A program made the position numbers and the translations under genes. 64,000 bases of DNA from Microcystis viridis FACHB-1342. Lineage in GTDB: Bacteria > Cyanobacteriota > Cyanobacteriia > Cyanobacteriales > Microcystaceae. Each line of letters begins with the position of its first letter. The stretch's first letter is position 1. Shown in pieces: positions 53,533-61,725 of this stretch. Under the pieces are notes generated by a model. It saw only the letters and a list, made by a program, of their open reading frames with translations, searched no databases and had not been told where the DNA came from. The DNA lies in NCBI RefSeq assembly GCF_014698335.1, contig NZ_JACJSV010000006.1, forward strand, positions 38,638 to 102,637, written 5' to 3'.

Positions 53533-55542
53533 ATGACTGTAGATCAAAATTCCATCGTCGGCTTGTACGTCATTTACTTCAACCGTTCCCCTGATCCCGC
53601 AGGTCTTGCCTTTTGGCAGAGCCAAGATGTAACCATAGAGGAGATAGCGGCGCAGTTCGGTGCCTCCCCAGAGGCTAAAGCCCTTTACCCCTTCTTGGCA
53701 GCCCCCACCCTAGGCGACCCAGCAGCATTTATTGATGAAATTTATCAGAACGCCTTTGGTCGTGATGCCGATGAGGCAGGACGAGAGTTCTGGTTAGGAG
53801 TTCTTGAACAGGATAGCTCTCCCGAGTCAGTGGCCGAATTTGTCCTCGCAGTGGCTCAAGGAGCGCGGGGAACTGACAGGGTCGCTCTCCAAAACCGTGC
53901 CGATATAGCCCTGCAATTTACCCAAGAAGCGGTTAATGCGAACATCGCCTTCACTCCCGCCGTATTGGCCACCTCATCGCAAATTATCGACACAGTGGAT
54001 TCCACTGCCGCGAGCGTCACCGCAGCCCAAGCAGCAATAGATCAGGCGATCATTGATATTATCGGTGGTGGCACGGGTACTACCTTCACCTTGCTAGATA
54101 ATGGAGCCGTACTGACAGCTGCCGCTAACAGCAAAGTCGCTCCCGAAGGTAAGTTTCTCAGTACAGCCAATGATAAGGTTAGTGCTTTGACCTTCCTCAA
54201 TGGTAGTTTCGTTCAAGACCCTAGCACCAGTGATAACGACGTACTGACCGCCCAGATTGTTGGTTTTGTCACTCCGAACATCGAAAACATTGAGACCATC
54301 CAATTCTCTGGTGCTGCTGGTGCTACCGTCCTACTGCAAAACATTAGCAAAGCCAAACAAGTACAGGTGGTCAAAGGTGATTTAACAATCGTTGATGCTA
54401 ATAACTACGCCATCGATCTTGTGGCTGGTTACGCCAGCAATCTAACCCTACAAGAGACTGTAGGTGGCAAGGATCTCACCGTTAACCTGAACGGGACAAC
54501 TGCGGGTGCCTCGATTGCGGCCAACTTATTTGATAAAAGCAAGGTCAACCTAGTCGTTAAAGCTGACAGTGTCCTGTCTAACGCTGATACAACCCTGAAT
54601 ACCCTTGCTCTCAATCAAACCCAGAGCAACTTCGTCATTACTGGGGACAAGAACCTAACCATTGACGGCAAGATCGATGTATTTGACGGGACTAATCGAC
54701 TGGATGCCACTGACTTTACTGGAAAACTGACCCTGAATCTGGGCAAAAACAGTGATATAACCCAGATTGTCGGCGGCAAAAGCGATGACACCTTCACCTT
54801 GACGGCGGCAGTAGATCAGATTAATCTTGTTAACCTCAATGGAAACGATGGCAATGACACCTTAACTGTTAAAGTTGGTGCCATTGCTGCTGCTATCAAT
54901 GGTGTTACCAACGTTGAGACGATTATCTTTAAAGAAGACACCGCCGCTAACACCACAATCACCACTGTGGACACCCTTGTGGCAAGTGGTGCAACTTTAA
55001 CTGTTGATGCATCTTCCTTCACCACCAAAACCTTAACCTTTAATGGTGCCGCTGAAACCAATGGTTCCTTCAAGATTACTGGTGGTGCATTAGCTGATGC
55101 CCTGACAGGTGGTGCCAAGAACGACACCCTTACTGGCAACGGTGGTCCAGATATCTTAACTGGTGGCGGTGGTAACGACCAGTTCGTCTTGAATAAAGCC
55201 ACTGCCGGTAATGATGTCACGATCACTGACTTCAGCATAGTAGCAAATAACGATGTGTTCGCCCTAAGTAATGCCGCCTTTACCGGTGCTCCGGCAGTGG
55301 GAGCGGCTTTGGCGGTTAGCCTTGTGGCGGGTGCAACTAACAGTGCTAATACAATCCTCGTGGATACCTTCGCGAACCTCACGGCTAATCAGACCGCCAC
55401 TGGCTTAGTGCGCTTTGGTTATGCCACAGATAACGGGAAGTTGTTCTACGATGCTAATGGTAACTTCAGCACTGATCGTATTCTTATTGCGACGACTGCG
55501 CCTCTGAATTTAAATGCCAGCAACTTTACTATCGTCGCTTAA
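53533..55542 (+). CDS. Secreted DUF4214/RTX calcium-binding surface protein
   Basis: A 669-residue acidic protein with no N-terminal signal peptide. Residues 5-125 form tandem DUF4214-type domains (IVGLYVIYFNRSPDPAGLAFW, IDEIYQNAFGRDADEAGREFW). The middle is a long beta-rich, Asn/Thr/Asp-rich region. Near 525-555 it has RTX nonapeptides (NDTLTGNGG, DILTGGGGNDQF), followed by a C-terminal beta region like type I secretion signals. It resembles cyanobacterial surface-layer or RTX proteins exported by HlyBD-type systems. It has its own promoter and a strong terminator. Confidence 0.85.
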   Translation: MTVDQNSIVGLYVIYFNRSPDPAGLAFWQSQDVTIEEIAAQFGASPEAKALYPFLAAPTLGDPAAFIDEIYQNAFGRDADEAGREFWLGVLEQDSSPESVAEFVLAVAQGARGTDRVALQNRADIALQFTQEAVNANIAFTPAVLATSSQIIDTVDSTAASVTAAQAAIDQAIIDIIGGGTGTTFTLLDNGAVLTAAANSKVAPEGKFLSTANDKVSALTFLNGSFVQDPSTSDNDVLTAQIVGFVTPNIENIETIQFSGAAGATVLLQNISKAKQVQVVKGDLTIVDANNYAIDLVAGYASNLTLQETVGGKDLTVNLNGTTAGASIAANLFDKSKVNLVVKADSVLSNADTTLNTLALNQTQSNFVITGDKNLTIDGKIDVFDGTNRLDATDFTGKLTLNLGKNSDITQIVGGKSDDTFTLTAAVDQINLVNLNGNDGNDTLTVKVGAIAAAINGVTNVETIIFKEDTAANTTITTVDTLVASGATLTVDASSFTTKTLTFNGAAETNGSFKITGGALADALTGGAKNDTLTGNGGPDILTGGGGNDQFVLNKATAGNDVTITDFSIVANNDVFALSNAAFTGAPAVGAALAVSLVAGATNSANTILVDTFANLTANQTATGLVRFGYATDNGKLFYDANGNFSTDRILIATTAPLNLNASNFTIVA

Positions 55543-55578
55543 TTTCCAGTAAGCAGACGAATCCTAGTTGACTATTAT

Positions 55579-55613
55579 AAAAGACCATCCTGAAAAAGGA
55601 TGGTCTTTTATCG
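55579..55613 (+). terminator. Strong terminator of the DUF4214/RTX gene
   Basis: A perfect 12-bp stem (AAAAGACCATCC / GGATGGTCTTTT) with a seven-base TGAAAAA loop, 36 bases after the stop. The right arm supplies the T-run. Confidence 0.85.
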
Positions 55614-55676
55614 TTCCGGGGTAGAACCCTGGAACGAGAAAGGGAGGGTCTCCCTCCCTTCCCTAGTGGGTTATGG

Positions 55677-55702
55677 TAGGGTTAATTCATGAATTAACCC
55701 TA
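55677..55702. repeat. 26-bp perfect palindrome, copy 1
   Basis: TAGGGTTAATTC joined head to head with its complement through a central ATGAAT-type core. Identical copies are at 56076-56101 and 57444-57469, each just 3' of a DUF2887 module (plus-strand view: one at each module boundary). Confidence 0.85.
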
Positions 55703-55726
55703 CTCTTGATAAGGGGGGTAATAGCT

Positions 55727-56038
55727 TCAATTTCCTCGCGACTTTTCTGGGGGAAATCGCTTTAAGAGTTCCTGCTTAGAACAATGGAGAACTAAAGGAG
55801 TAAATTCTTCTGGGGACAATTGTAAAATCCGGCTGATAATAGCTTGAATTTCTGGGTCTAACTCACCAAAACGGACTCGGAGCAGGTTTTCCACCACTCG
55901 ACGTTCCCCCTCTTGCAGACCTTGTTCTAGACCCCGTTCTAGACCCCGTTCTAGACCCCGTTCTAGACCCCGTTCTTCTCCTTCGGCCAGTGCCTCTTGA
56001 TAGACTCTCGTTTGTTTTAAATCACTTAGTCCAAACAT
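55727..56038 (-). pseudogene. Detached C-terminal module of a DUF2887/Rpn-like nuclease (copy C)
   Basis: 103 residues starting MFGLSDLKQTRVYQEALAEGEERG, four GLER/GLEQ units, then VVENLLRVRFGELDPEIQAIISRILQLSPEEFTPLVLH. This equals the C-terminal third of the full gene at 56126 and lacks the nuclease domain. It may still be expressed from its ATG. It is a duplicated 3' fragment. Confidence 0.75.
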
Positions 56039-56075
56039 AGCTTCAATTTCCTCGCGACTTTTCTGGGGGAAGTAG

Positions 56076-56101
56076 TAGGGTTAATTCATGAATTAACCCT
56101 A
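56076..56101. repeat. 26-bp perfect palindrome, copy 2
   Basis: Identical to the palindrome at 55677-55702. It separates module C from the full-length gene and is followed by the same CCTTGATAAGGGGGG string as copy 1. Confidence 0.85.
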
Positions 56102-56125
56102 CCCTTGATAAGGGGGGTGATAGCT

Positions 56126-57073
56126 TCAATTTCCCTGCGACTTTTCTGGGGGAAATCGCTTTAAGAGTTCCTGCTTGGAATACTGTAGGAGTAAAGGAGT
56201 AAATTCTTCCGGAGACAGTTGTAAAATCCGGCTGATAATAGCTTGCAGTGGTGGGTCTAACTCACCAAAACGGACTCGGAGCAGGTTTTCCACCACCAGA
56301 CGTTCCCCCTCTTGCAGACCCCGTTCTAGACCCCGTTCTAAACCCCGTTCTAAACCCCGTTCTAGACCCCGTTCTAGACCTTGTTCTAGACCCCGTTCTA
56401 GACCCCGTTCTTCTCCTTCGGCCAGTGCCTCTTGATAGACTCTCGTTTGTTTTAAATCACTTAGTCCAAACATAGCTTCAATTTCCTCGCGACTTTTCTG
56501 GGGTAATTTGTAAATGATGATACTTTCGATTAGGTCAATTAACTGCCGTTGACTGGACTGGTCGGTGATTTCTTCTCTGGTCCGCTCGATTAGGGTTTGA
56601 GCAGTCCTCACCGCTGCCGTTTCCGACTCTACTACTAATTTAATCACACCGATTCCTAAGGAGGGATTGTCCCTTGCGGCCAATTCATCGAGATAAATGC
56701 GTCTAACGCTCGATAAATTGAGGATTTCGCCAAAATGTAGGGATTGTTCCCGTTCCACCCCACGATGGGGATAAATGACGACAATTTGCCAGGGGTGAGG
56801 TGGTTGATATTGTTTTAGAAATAGGAACAATTCCGCAAAAAGTCGATAGTATAAGCTGTCGTCCGCTTGGAACTGCACTTCCACTAGGTAGAGGGGTTGC
56901 TGAATATCTTCTCTGAGTGGTATAAATAAGCCATCGAGACGGAAAGAGAGTTGTTTCACCTCTTGGGAGGTGAATTGATAGTTTGCTGCTCCCGGTTGCG
57001 GTTGTCCGATTAAGTCAAAGAAACTGTCGGGAAAGCGCAGGAAGATTTGGTAGAAGAGACTGTCAGTTTTCAC
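56126..57073 (-). CDS. DUF2887 (Rpn/PDDEXK-like) nuclease with GLER repeat spacer
   Basis: A 315-residue protein. The N-terminal PD-(D/E)xK-like domain is FYQIFLRFPDSFFDLIG, FRLDGLFIP (Asp near 49) and LYLVEVQFQ (E-x-Q near 66). A helical region follows (YKLPQKSREEIEAMFGLSDLKQTRVYQEALAEGEERG), then about eight GLER/GLEQ tetrapeptides, then a C-terminal VVENLLRVRFGELDP domain. Relatives are the Rpn 'recombination-promoting nuclease/putative transposase' proteins, abundant in Microcystis. The only intact gene of a local three-copy array. Confidence 0.87.
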   Translation of the reverse strand: MKTDSLFYQIFLRFPDSFFDLIGQPQPGAANYQFTSQEVKQLSFRLDGLFIPLREDIQQPLYLVEVQFQADDSLYYRLFAELFLFLKQYQPPHPWQIVVIYPHRGVEREQSLHFGEILNLSSVRRIYLDELAARDNPSLGIGVIKLVVESETAAVRTAQTLIERTREEITDQSSQRQLIDLIESIIIYKLPQKSREEIEAMFGLSDLKQTRVYQEALAEGEERGLERGLEQGLERGLERGLERGLERGLERGLQEGERLVVENLLRVRFGELDPPLQAIISRILQLSPEEFTPLLLQYSKQELLKRFPPEKSQGN

Positions 57074-57094
57074 GAAAAATCTCGCTTCTCGGGT

Positions 57095-57406
57095 TTATTG
57101 GCAGTTGCCGAATTGATTTAAGAGTTCCTGCTTGGAACAATGTAGGAGTAAAGGAGTAAATTCTTCTGGGGACAATTGTAAAATCCGGCTGATAATAGCT
57201 TGAATTTCTGGGTCTAACTCACCAAAACGGACTCGGAGCAGGTTTTCCACCACCAAACGTTTCCCCTCTTGCAGACCCCGTTCTAGACCCCGTTCTAAAC
57301 CCCGTTCTAGACCCCGTTCTAGACCCCGTTCTAGACCTTGTTTTTCTCCTTCGGCCAGTGCCTCTTGATAGACTCTCGTTTGTTTTAAATCACTTAGTTC
57401 AAACAT
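57095..57406 (-). pseudogene. Detached C-terminal module of a DUF2887/Rpn-like nuclease (copy A)
   Basis: 103 residues: MFELSDLKQTRVYQEALAEGEKQG, five GLER units, then VVENLLRVRFGELDPEIQ...CSKQELLNQFGNCQ. Like copy C it lacks the nuclease domain. It lies immediately upstream of the intact gene, and its tail differs (QFGNCQ versus RFPPEKS), so the copies are not all identical. Confidence 0.75.
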
Positions 57407-57443
57407 AGCTTCAATTTCCTTGCGACTTTTCTGGGGGAAGTAG

Positions 57444-57469
57444 TAGGGTTAATTCATGAATTAACCCTA
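57444..57469. repeat. 26-bp perfect palindrome, copy 3
   Basis: Identical to 55677-55702 and 56076-56101. It abuts the MITE that begins at 57472. Confidence 0.85.
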
Positions 57470-57471
57470 CC

Positions 57472-57612
57472 GGCTTTTCTAGGTTCTGTGTGATAAGTTT
57501 AACTTACTATATGATCAATCTTTGTGTCCTCTGTGTCTTTGTGGTTCGTTCCACTCCCTCGCCAGCAGGACTGTATCTCAGAATACATTTTACCCACCAA
57601 ATCCAAAAGAGC
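57472..57612. mobile_element. Diverged MITE of the GGCTCTTCT (ISL3-like) family
   Basis: The left end GGCTTTTCTAGGTTCTGTGTGATAA and right end AAAAGAGCC match the copies at 13568 and 63522 with several changes; the interior differs. No target duplication is recognisable. It sits directly upstream of the methyltransferase gene at 57691 and may contribute to its promoter. Confidence 0.55.
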
Positions 57613-57690
57613 CAATCTAGGGGACATGGCTCTTTTCCTGTATAATCAAGTCTTAATTTTAGGAATTGTCATTATATTTGAGGAAAATCT

Positions 57691-59211
57691 ATGAGTTGGA
57701 CAGAAGGATATGTATCGGAAGTTAACTACACTAGCGGCTTTTACGGCGAGTTAAGTCCCCTAAAATTAGGTTTAGCGACTCTGATGAAATCCATTCAACC
57801 CCCCGATTCCGGTCAAGAATTTACCTATTGTGAATTGGCCTGTGGTCAGGGTTTTACCACGAATATTTTAGCGGCTACCTATCCCCACGCCCAATTTTAT
57901 GCCAATGATTTCAATCCTAGCCATATCGCCACAGCTAGAGATTTAGCGGCCAAGGCGGGAATGAAGAATATTCTTTTCTTTGATGATAGTTTTGAGGAAT
58001 TTTTAGAGCGAGATTTACCTCAATTTGACTTCATCAGTCTGCACGGAATTTATAGCTGGATTAGTGCCAAAAATCGCCAAGCAATAGTTAATTTTATTCA
58101 CCGCAATCTCAAGGTAGGGGGATTAGTTTATATCTCCTATAATGCCCTGCCGGGTTGGTCAGCAGCGATGCCGATGCAAGCTTTAATGTTACGACATGGT
58201 CAACACAGTTCCGAACCAATTTTAACCCGCATTGAACAGGCACTTAATTTTACAGGAGAATTATTAGAGGCTAATGCTAGTTATTTTGCCCAAAATCCAA
58301 TTTTAAAAAATCGTTACGAGCGCCTAAAGGAACAAAATCGTTATTATTTAGCTCACGAGTATTTCAATCAGGAATGGAATTCTTTTTACTTCGATGAAGT
58401 GGCGAAAGAATTAGAAGATGCTAAACTTAAATATGTGGGTTCCGCTCATATTAATGACCATATTGATACAGTCAATCTCTCTCCAGTTGCCCAAGAGAAA
58501 TTAGCAAAAATCAGCGACCCAATCTATCGGGAAGTGGTGCGAGATTTCTTTGTTAATAGCCAATTCCGTCGTGATATTTTTAGTCGAGGCTCTTTAGGTT
58601 TAACCAACCAAGAACAGCTTAAACAACTACAAGAAACCCGGTTTGCTCTACTTGTTAATCCCGCAAATATCAAGTTCGAGCAGCAGTTCCCCGTGGGAGA
58701 AGTTAAGTTACAGGAGGCAGTTTATCAGCCAATTTGTCAGGTTTTGGCGGAATCTCCCCAAACTTTACAGCAACTGCAAAATCATCCCAAAACCTCAAAT
58801 ATTAACTTAAATGGTCTTTACCAAGCTCTCATGATTTTAACTGGTATTGGCTATACTCATCCTGCTGTGGATGAGCAAACTTGCCAACAACGGAAACCAT
58901 CTACTGATGCTTTTAATAATGCAGTGAAAGCGAAAGCAGTCTATAGTGAGGAATTAAGCTTTTTAGCTTCTCCTTTGATTGGGACTGGAGTAGTGGTCAA
59001 TCGTTTAGAACAATTATTCCTCCTGGCTAAATCCTCTAACCAAGATGCAGTACAACTTGTCTGGCAAATTTTGGCAAGTCAAGGTAAAAAAGTAGTTAAA
59101 GATGGGAAACCTTTGGAAACAGAGGAGGAAAATATCACTCATCTGAAAACAGTGTACGAGCAGTTTAGTCAAGAACGTTTACTAACATTGCAAAAACTAG
59201 GTATTGAGTAA
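57691..59211 (+). CDS. Class I SAM methyltransferase with regulatory domain
   Basis: A 506-residue protein. The methyltransferase core spans about 40-200 (YCELACGQGFTTNILAATYPHAQFYANDFNP, LHGIYSWISAKNRQAIVNFI). Next comes the PF10119-type regulatory region (FYFDEVAKELEDAKLKYVGSAHIND), then a C-terminal winged-helix-like part. Such proteins are often found among surface-polysaccharide or secondary-metabolite genes. It is first in a three-gene plus-strand run with two methyltransferase-like proteins. The substrate is unknown. Confidence 0.87.
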   Translation: MSWTEGYVSEVNYTSGFYGELSPLKLGLATLMKSIQPPDSGQEFTYCELACGQGFTTNILAATYPHAQFYANDFNPSHIATARDLAAKAGMKNILFFDDSFEEFLERDLPQFDFISLHGIYSWISAKNRQAIVNFIHRNLKVGGLVYISYNALPGWSAAMPMQALMLRHGQHSSEPILTRIEQALNFTGELLEANASYFAQNPILKNRYERLKEQNRYYLAHEYFNQEWNSFYFDEVAKELEDAKLKYVGSAHINDHIDTVNLSPVAQEKLAKISDPIYREVVRDFFVNSQFRRDIFSRGSLGLTNQEQLKQLQETRFALLVNPANIKFEQQFPVGEVKLQEAVYQPICQVLAESPQTLQQLQNHPKTSNINLNGLYQALMILTGIGYTHPAVDEQTCQQRKPSTDAFNNAVKAKAVYSEELSFLASPLIGTGVVVNRLEQLFLLAKSSNQDAVQLVWQILASQGKKVVKDGKPLETEEENITHLKTVYEQFSQERLLTLQKLGIE

Positions 59212-59252
59212 ATACTTATCTTAATGTTTCTAGAAACTTGATATTTTTAACC

Positions 59253-60485
59253 ATGACAGTCATCAATTTACAATCTTTCGAGAAAAAGGTTTTCTCCCAA
59301 AATGGAGAAGATGGTGTGATTGAGCAGATTTTCGCTCTCATTGGTTTTACCAATCGCTTTTATGTAGAAATTGGGGTAGAAGATGGCAGAGAATGCAATA
59401 CGCGTTATCTGCGAGAAGTTTATGACTGTCATGGTATCCAGTTAGATAGGGATTATAGTAACCCAGAACTTCATCTCTATCAAGAGTTAATTACTGCCGA
59501 AAATATCAATCAAGTTTTTATCAAGTATCAGGTTCCCCACGAGTTCGATTTGCTTTCTATTGATGTGGACGGTAATGATTTTTATCTCTGGTTTAGTTTA
59601 GAAAAAATCTATCAACCGCGAGTGGTAGTATTGGAATACAATTCTTCCCACTCACCCAAAGAAGATAAGGTTGTCCCCTACTCTACTCAGCGTTGTTGGG
59701 ATGGAACAAATTATTTTGGAGCTAGTATTTTAGCTTGGAAAAATTTAGCAGATAAGAAAGGTTATTCCCTTATTTATGCCGATAGTCAAGGGATTAATTT
59801 ATTTATGGTTAGAAATGATGTTTTAAGCGAAAAAAACTTAATTTTTTTAAATACAAATATCCCAGAGTTAATTTATGTGCCTCCTAACTATTATGGCTGC
59901 TTACCCTATAGAAATTTGGCAAAAGGTCATTCTCCCGATCCTTTGCAAAGAAAATATTTAAGTTCGCAAGAAATTTTACTAACAGGCAAATTTGCCGATA
60001 TAATAGAGGGAACTTATCAAATAGTTGCCCAGTTGAATAAGCGGGTAAGCTTTGCTGGTTATTTAGCTAATTTCCTTCATCCACAATTATTCCGACAAGG
60101 GTTTTACTTACCCGAAGAAAATTTTACTTGGTTAAAAGGTAATTATGCTTTTTTTACTATCCAGCTTGACTGTACTGTTCCCCTACTTATAGAATGGCAA
60201 ATAGTGACAGTTTTTCTCTCGTCAGAAAACCCTACACTTAAGGTGGAGGTATGGGTAAATGAAAAATTAGTGGATATTTGGAACTTTGAATATAATCGTT
60301 TACAAAATAATCTTCGTAAGTTTATTTACTGCTCTAAAAATCTACTTAATGAAAACTCATCTCTAATAACTATTGAACTAAAAATAGAGGGTTCCACATC
60401 ACCTAAAAATTTAGGACTAAGCGATGATGATAGAAACTTAAGCTTGGCTATTTCTCAGATAAATTTTCTTTCTAGTGATTATTAA
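59253..60485 (+). CDS. FkbM-like putative methyltransferase with C-terminal beta domain
   Basis: The product starts MTVINLQSFEKKVFSQNGEDG. An upstream TTG at 59238 is less likely, given the family-like N-terminus. Residues 15-190 resemble the FkbM/Methyltransf_21 fold: VFSQNGEDGVIEQIF, RFYVEIGVEDGRECNTRYL, FDLLSIDVDGNDFYLW, VVVLEYNSS. The glycine-rich motif is non-canonical, so catalytic ability is uncertain. The C-terminal 170 residues are beta-rich (VWVNEKLVDIWNFEYN), perhaps a carbohydrate-binding module. Confidence 0.7.
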   Translation: MTVINLQSFEKKVFSQNGEDGVIEQIFALIGFTNRFYVEIGVEDGRECNTRYLREVYDCHGIQLDRDYSNPELHLYQELITAENINQVFIKYQVPHEFDLLSIDVDGNDFYLWFSLEKIYQPRVVVLEYNSSHSPKEDKVVPYSTQRCWDGTNYFGASILAWKNLADKKGYSLIYADSQGINLFMVRNDVLSEKNLIFLNTNIPELIYVPPNYYGCLPYRNLAKGHSPDPLQRKYLSSQEILLTGKFADIIEGTYQIVAQLNKRVSFAGYLANFLHPQLFRQGFYLPEENFTWLKGNYAFFTIQLDCTVPLLIEWQIVTVFLSSENPTLKVEVWVNEKLVDIWNFEYNRLQNNLRKFIYCSKNLLNENSSLITIELKIEGSTSPKNLGLSDDDRNLSLAISQINFLSSDY

Positions 60486-60530
60486 CTTAATCACCAAAAA
60501 TCTTTCACTCATAAAAATTGATGACTAATT

Positions 60531-61724
60531 ATGTTTATTCAACCAGAAACTTTTATCGAATTTTGTTATGAAACTTTTTTGCAGAGAGCTGCGGATATAG
60601 AAGGTAAAATATACTATCTAGAACAGATCAAATTAGGACGGTCTTTTCAGGAAGTTATCCAGTCTTTTTTACGGTCTTCTGAATTTCAGCAGCATCAACA
60701 AAATAGCCAAAATAATAATGAGCATCAACGAAAATTTATTACTAATTTATACAAGTATCTACTAAAAAGAAATCCCGATAACTCGGAATTAGAATATTGG
60801 CTGAATACCTCCCATACTTTACCAGAAATATTACATATCTTCGGAGAATCAGCAGAGTATAAACAGGTCAATAATTTTAGTCTGAAAAAGCCACCAGAAT
60901 CCCTGTATGGAATTATGATCAAAAGTGATGAAATTGACGGTTATTTACTCTATCCCACTTTTGATAAAGTCCAACTTCAAGGAGCTTTACAGGGAAAAGC
61001 ATTTCAGCTAAATGATTTTTTAGTCTGTATGACATTTCTGGAAAATCATAGTCTATTCCACCCCGATAAGTCTTGTTTTCTTGATTTGGGTGCTAATATT
61101 GGCTCCACATCCATCTATGCTTTAAAAGGTAATTATTTCCAATCCGCTATCTCTATCGAAGCTTCGGGTTTAAATTATCAATTTCTGACTTTTAATACTC
61201 AGATTAACCAGTTAACTGAGCGATTACAAGCACTGAACTACGGATTAGCTAATTTTACTGGTACAAGAGAATTAGTTTGTAACCCTGATAATTGTGGCGA
61301 CTTCCGTATTCAACCAGTCAATGTCACAGATAATTTATTTAATGAAGACAACTATAGTCGAGAATTAGCCGAGTTTATTACTCTAGATGAGTTAAAGAAT
61401 CGAGGAATCTTAAATCCTCGAAAAATTGGTTTTGTTTGGATAGATTGTCAAGGTAGTGAAGGACTAATATTTCAAGGAGGACAAGGATTTTTTCGAGAAA
61501 TATCTGTTCCTTTATATGTGGAATTTTGGCCCTACGGAATTAATCGACTAGCCGGAAAGAAAAGTTATTTAAGCTTTATCGAAACTTTTGCCTCTAGAGT
61601 ATGGAGATTGCGAGGGGGAAAATTTGTTGAAACAAGTTTAGATTTTCTCGATACATTTTATCAAGATAATTTAAACACTGGGGAATATATTGATATTTTA
61701 GTTATTCCTAAACAAGCCTACTAG
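60531..61724 (+). CDS. DUF4214-FkbM fusion methyltransferase
   Basis: A 397-residue protein. The N-terminal DUF4214 domains (about 5-125: FIEFCYETFLQRAADIEGKIYYLEQI, YKYLLKRNPDNSELEYWL) are of the type seen in the secreted RTX protein at 53533. The FkbM methyltransferase domain follows (CFLDLGANIGSTSIYALKG near 180; FVWIDCQGSEGLIFQGG near 300). DUF4214 fused to a sugar-methyltransferase suggests a link between the surface protein and glycan modification, which is inference. It follows the FkbM-like gene by 45 bases. Confidence 0.82.
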   Translation: MFIQPETFIEFCYETFLQRAADIEGKIYYLEQIKLGRSFQEVIQSFLRSSEFQQHQQNSQNNNEHQRKFITNLYKYLLKRNPDNSELEYWLNTSHTLPEILHIFGESAEYKQVNNFSLKKPPESLYGIMIKSDEIDGYLLYPTFDKVQLQGALQGKAFQLNDFLVCMTFLENHSLFHPDKSCFLDLGANIGSTSIYALKGNYFQSAISIEASGLNYQFLTFNTQINQLTERLQALNYGLANFTGTRELVCNPDNCGDFRIQPVNVTDNLFNEDNYSRELAEFITLDELKNRGILNPRKIGFVWIDCQGSEGLIFQGGQGFFREISVPLYVEFWPYGINRLAGKKSYLSFIETFASRVWRLRGGKFVETSLDFLDTFYQDNLNTGEYIDILVIPKQAY

Positions 61725-61725
61725 A

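Noticed and set aside
56175..56475. Plus-strand frames with Arg/Pro/Ser repeats
   Set aside because: Shadows of the GLER repeat on the opposite strand.
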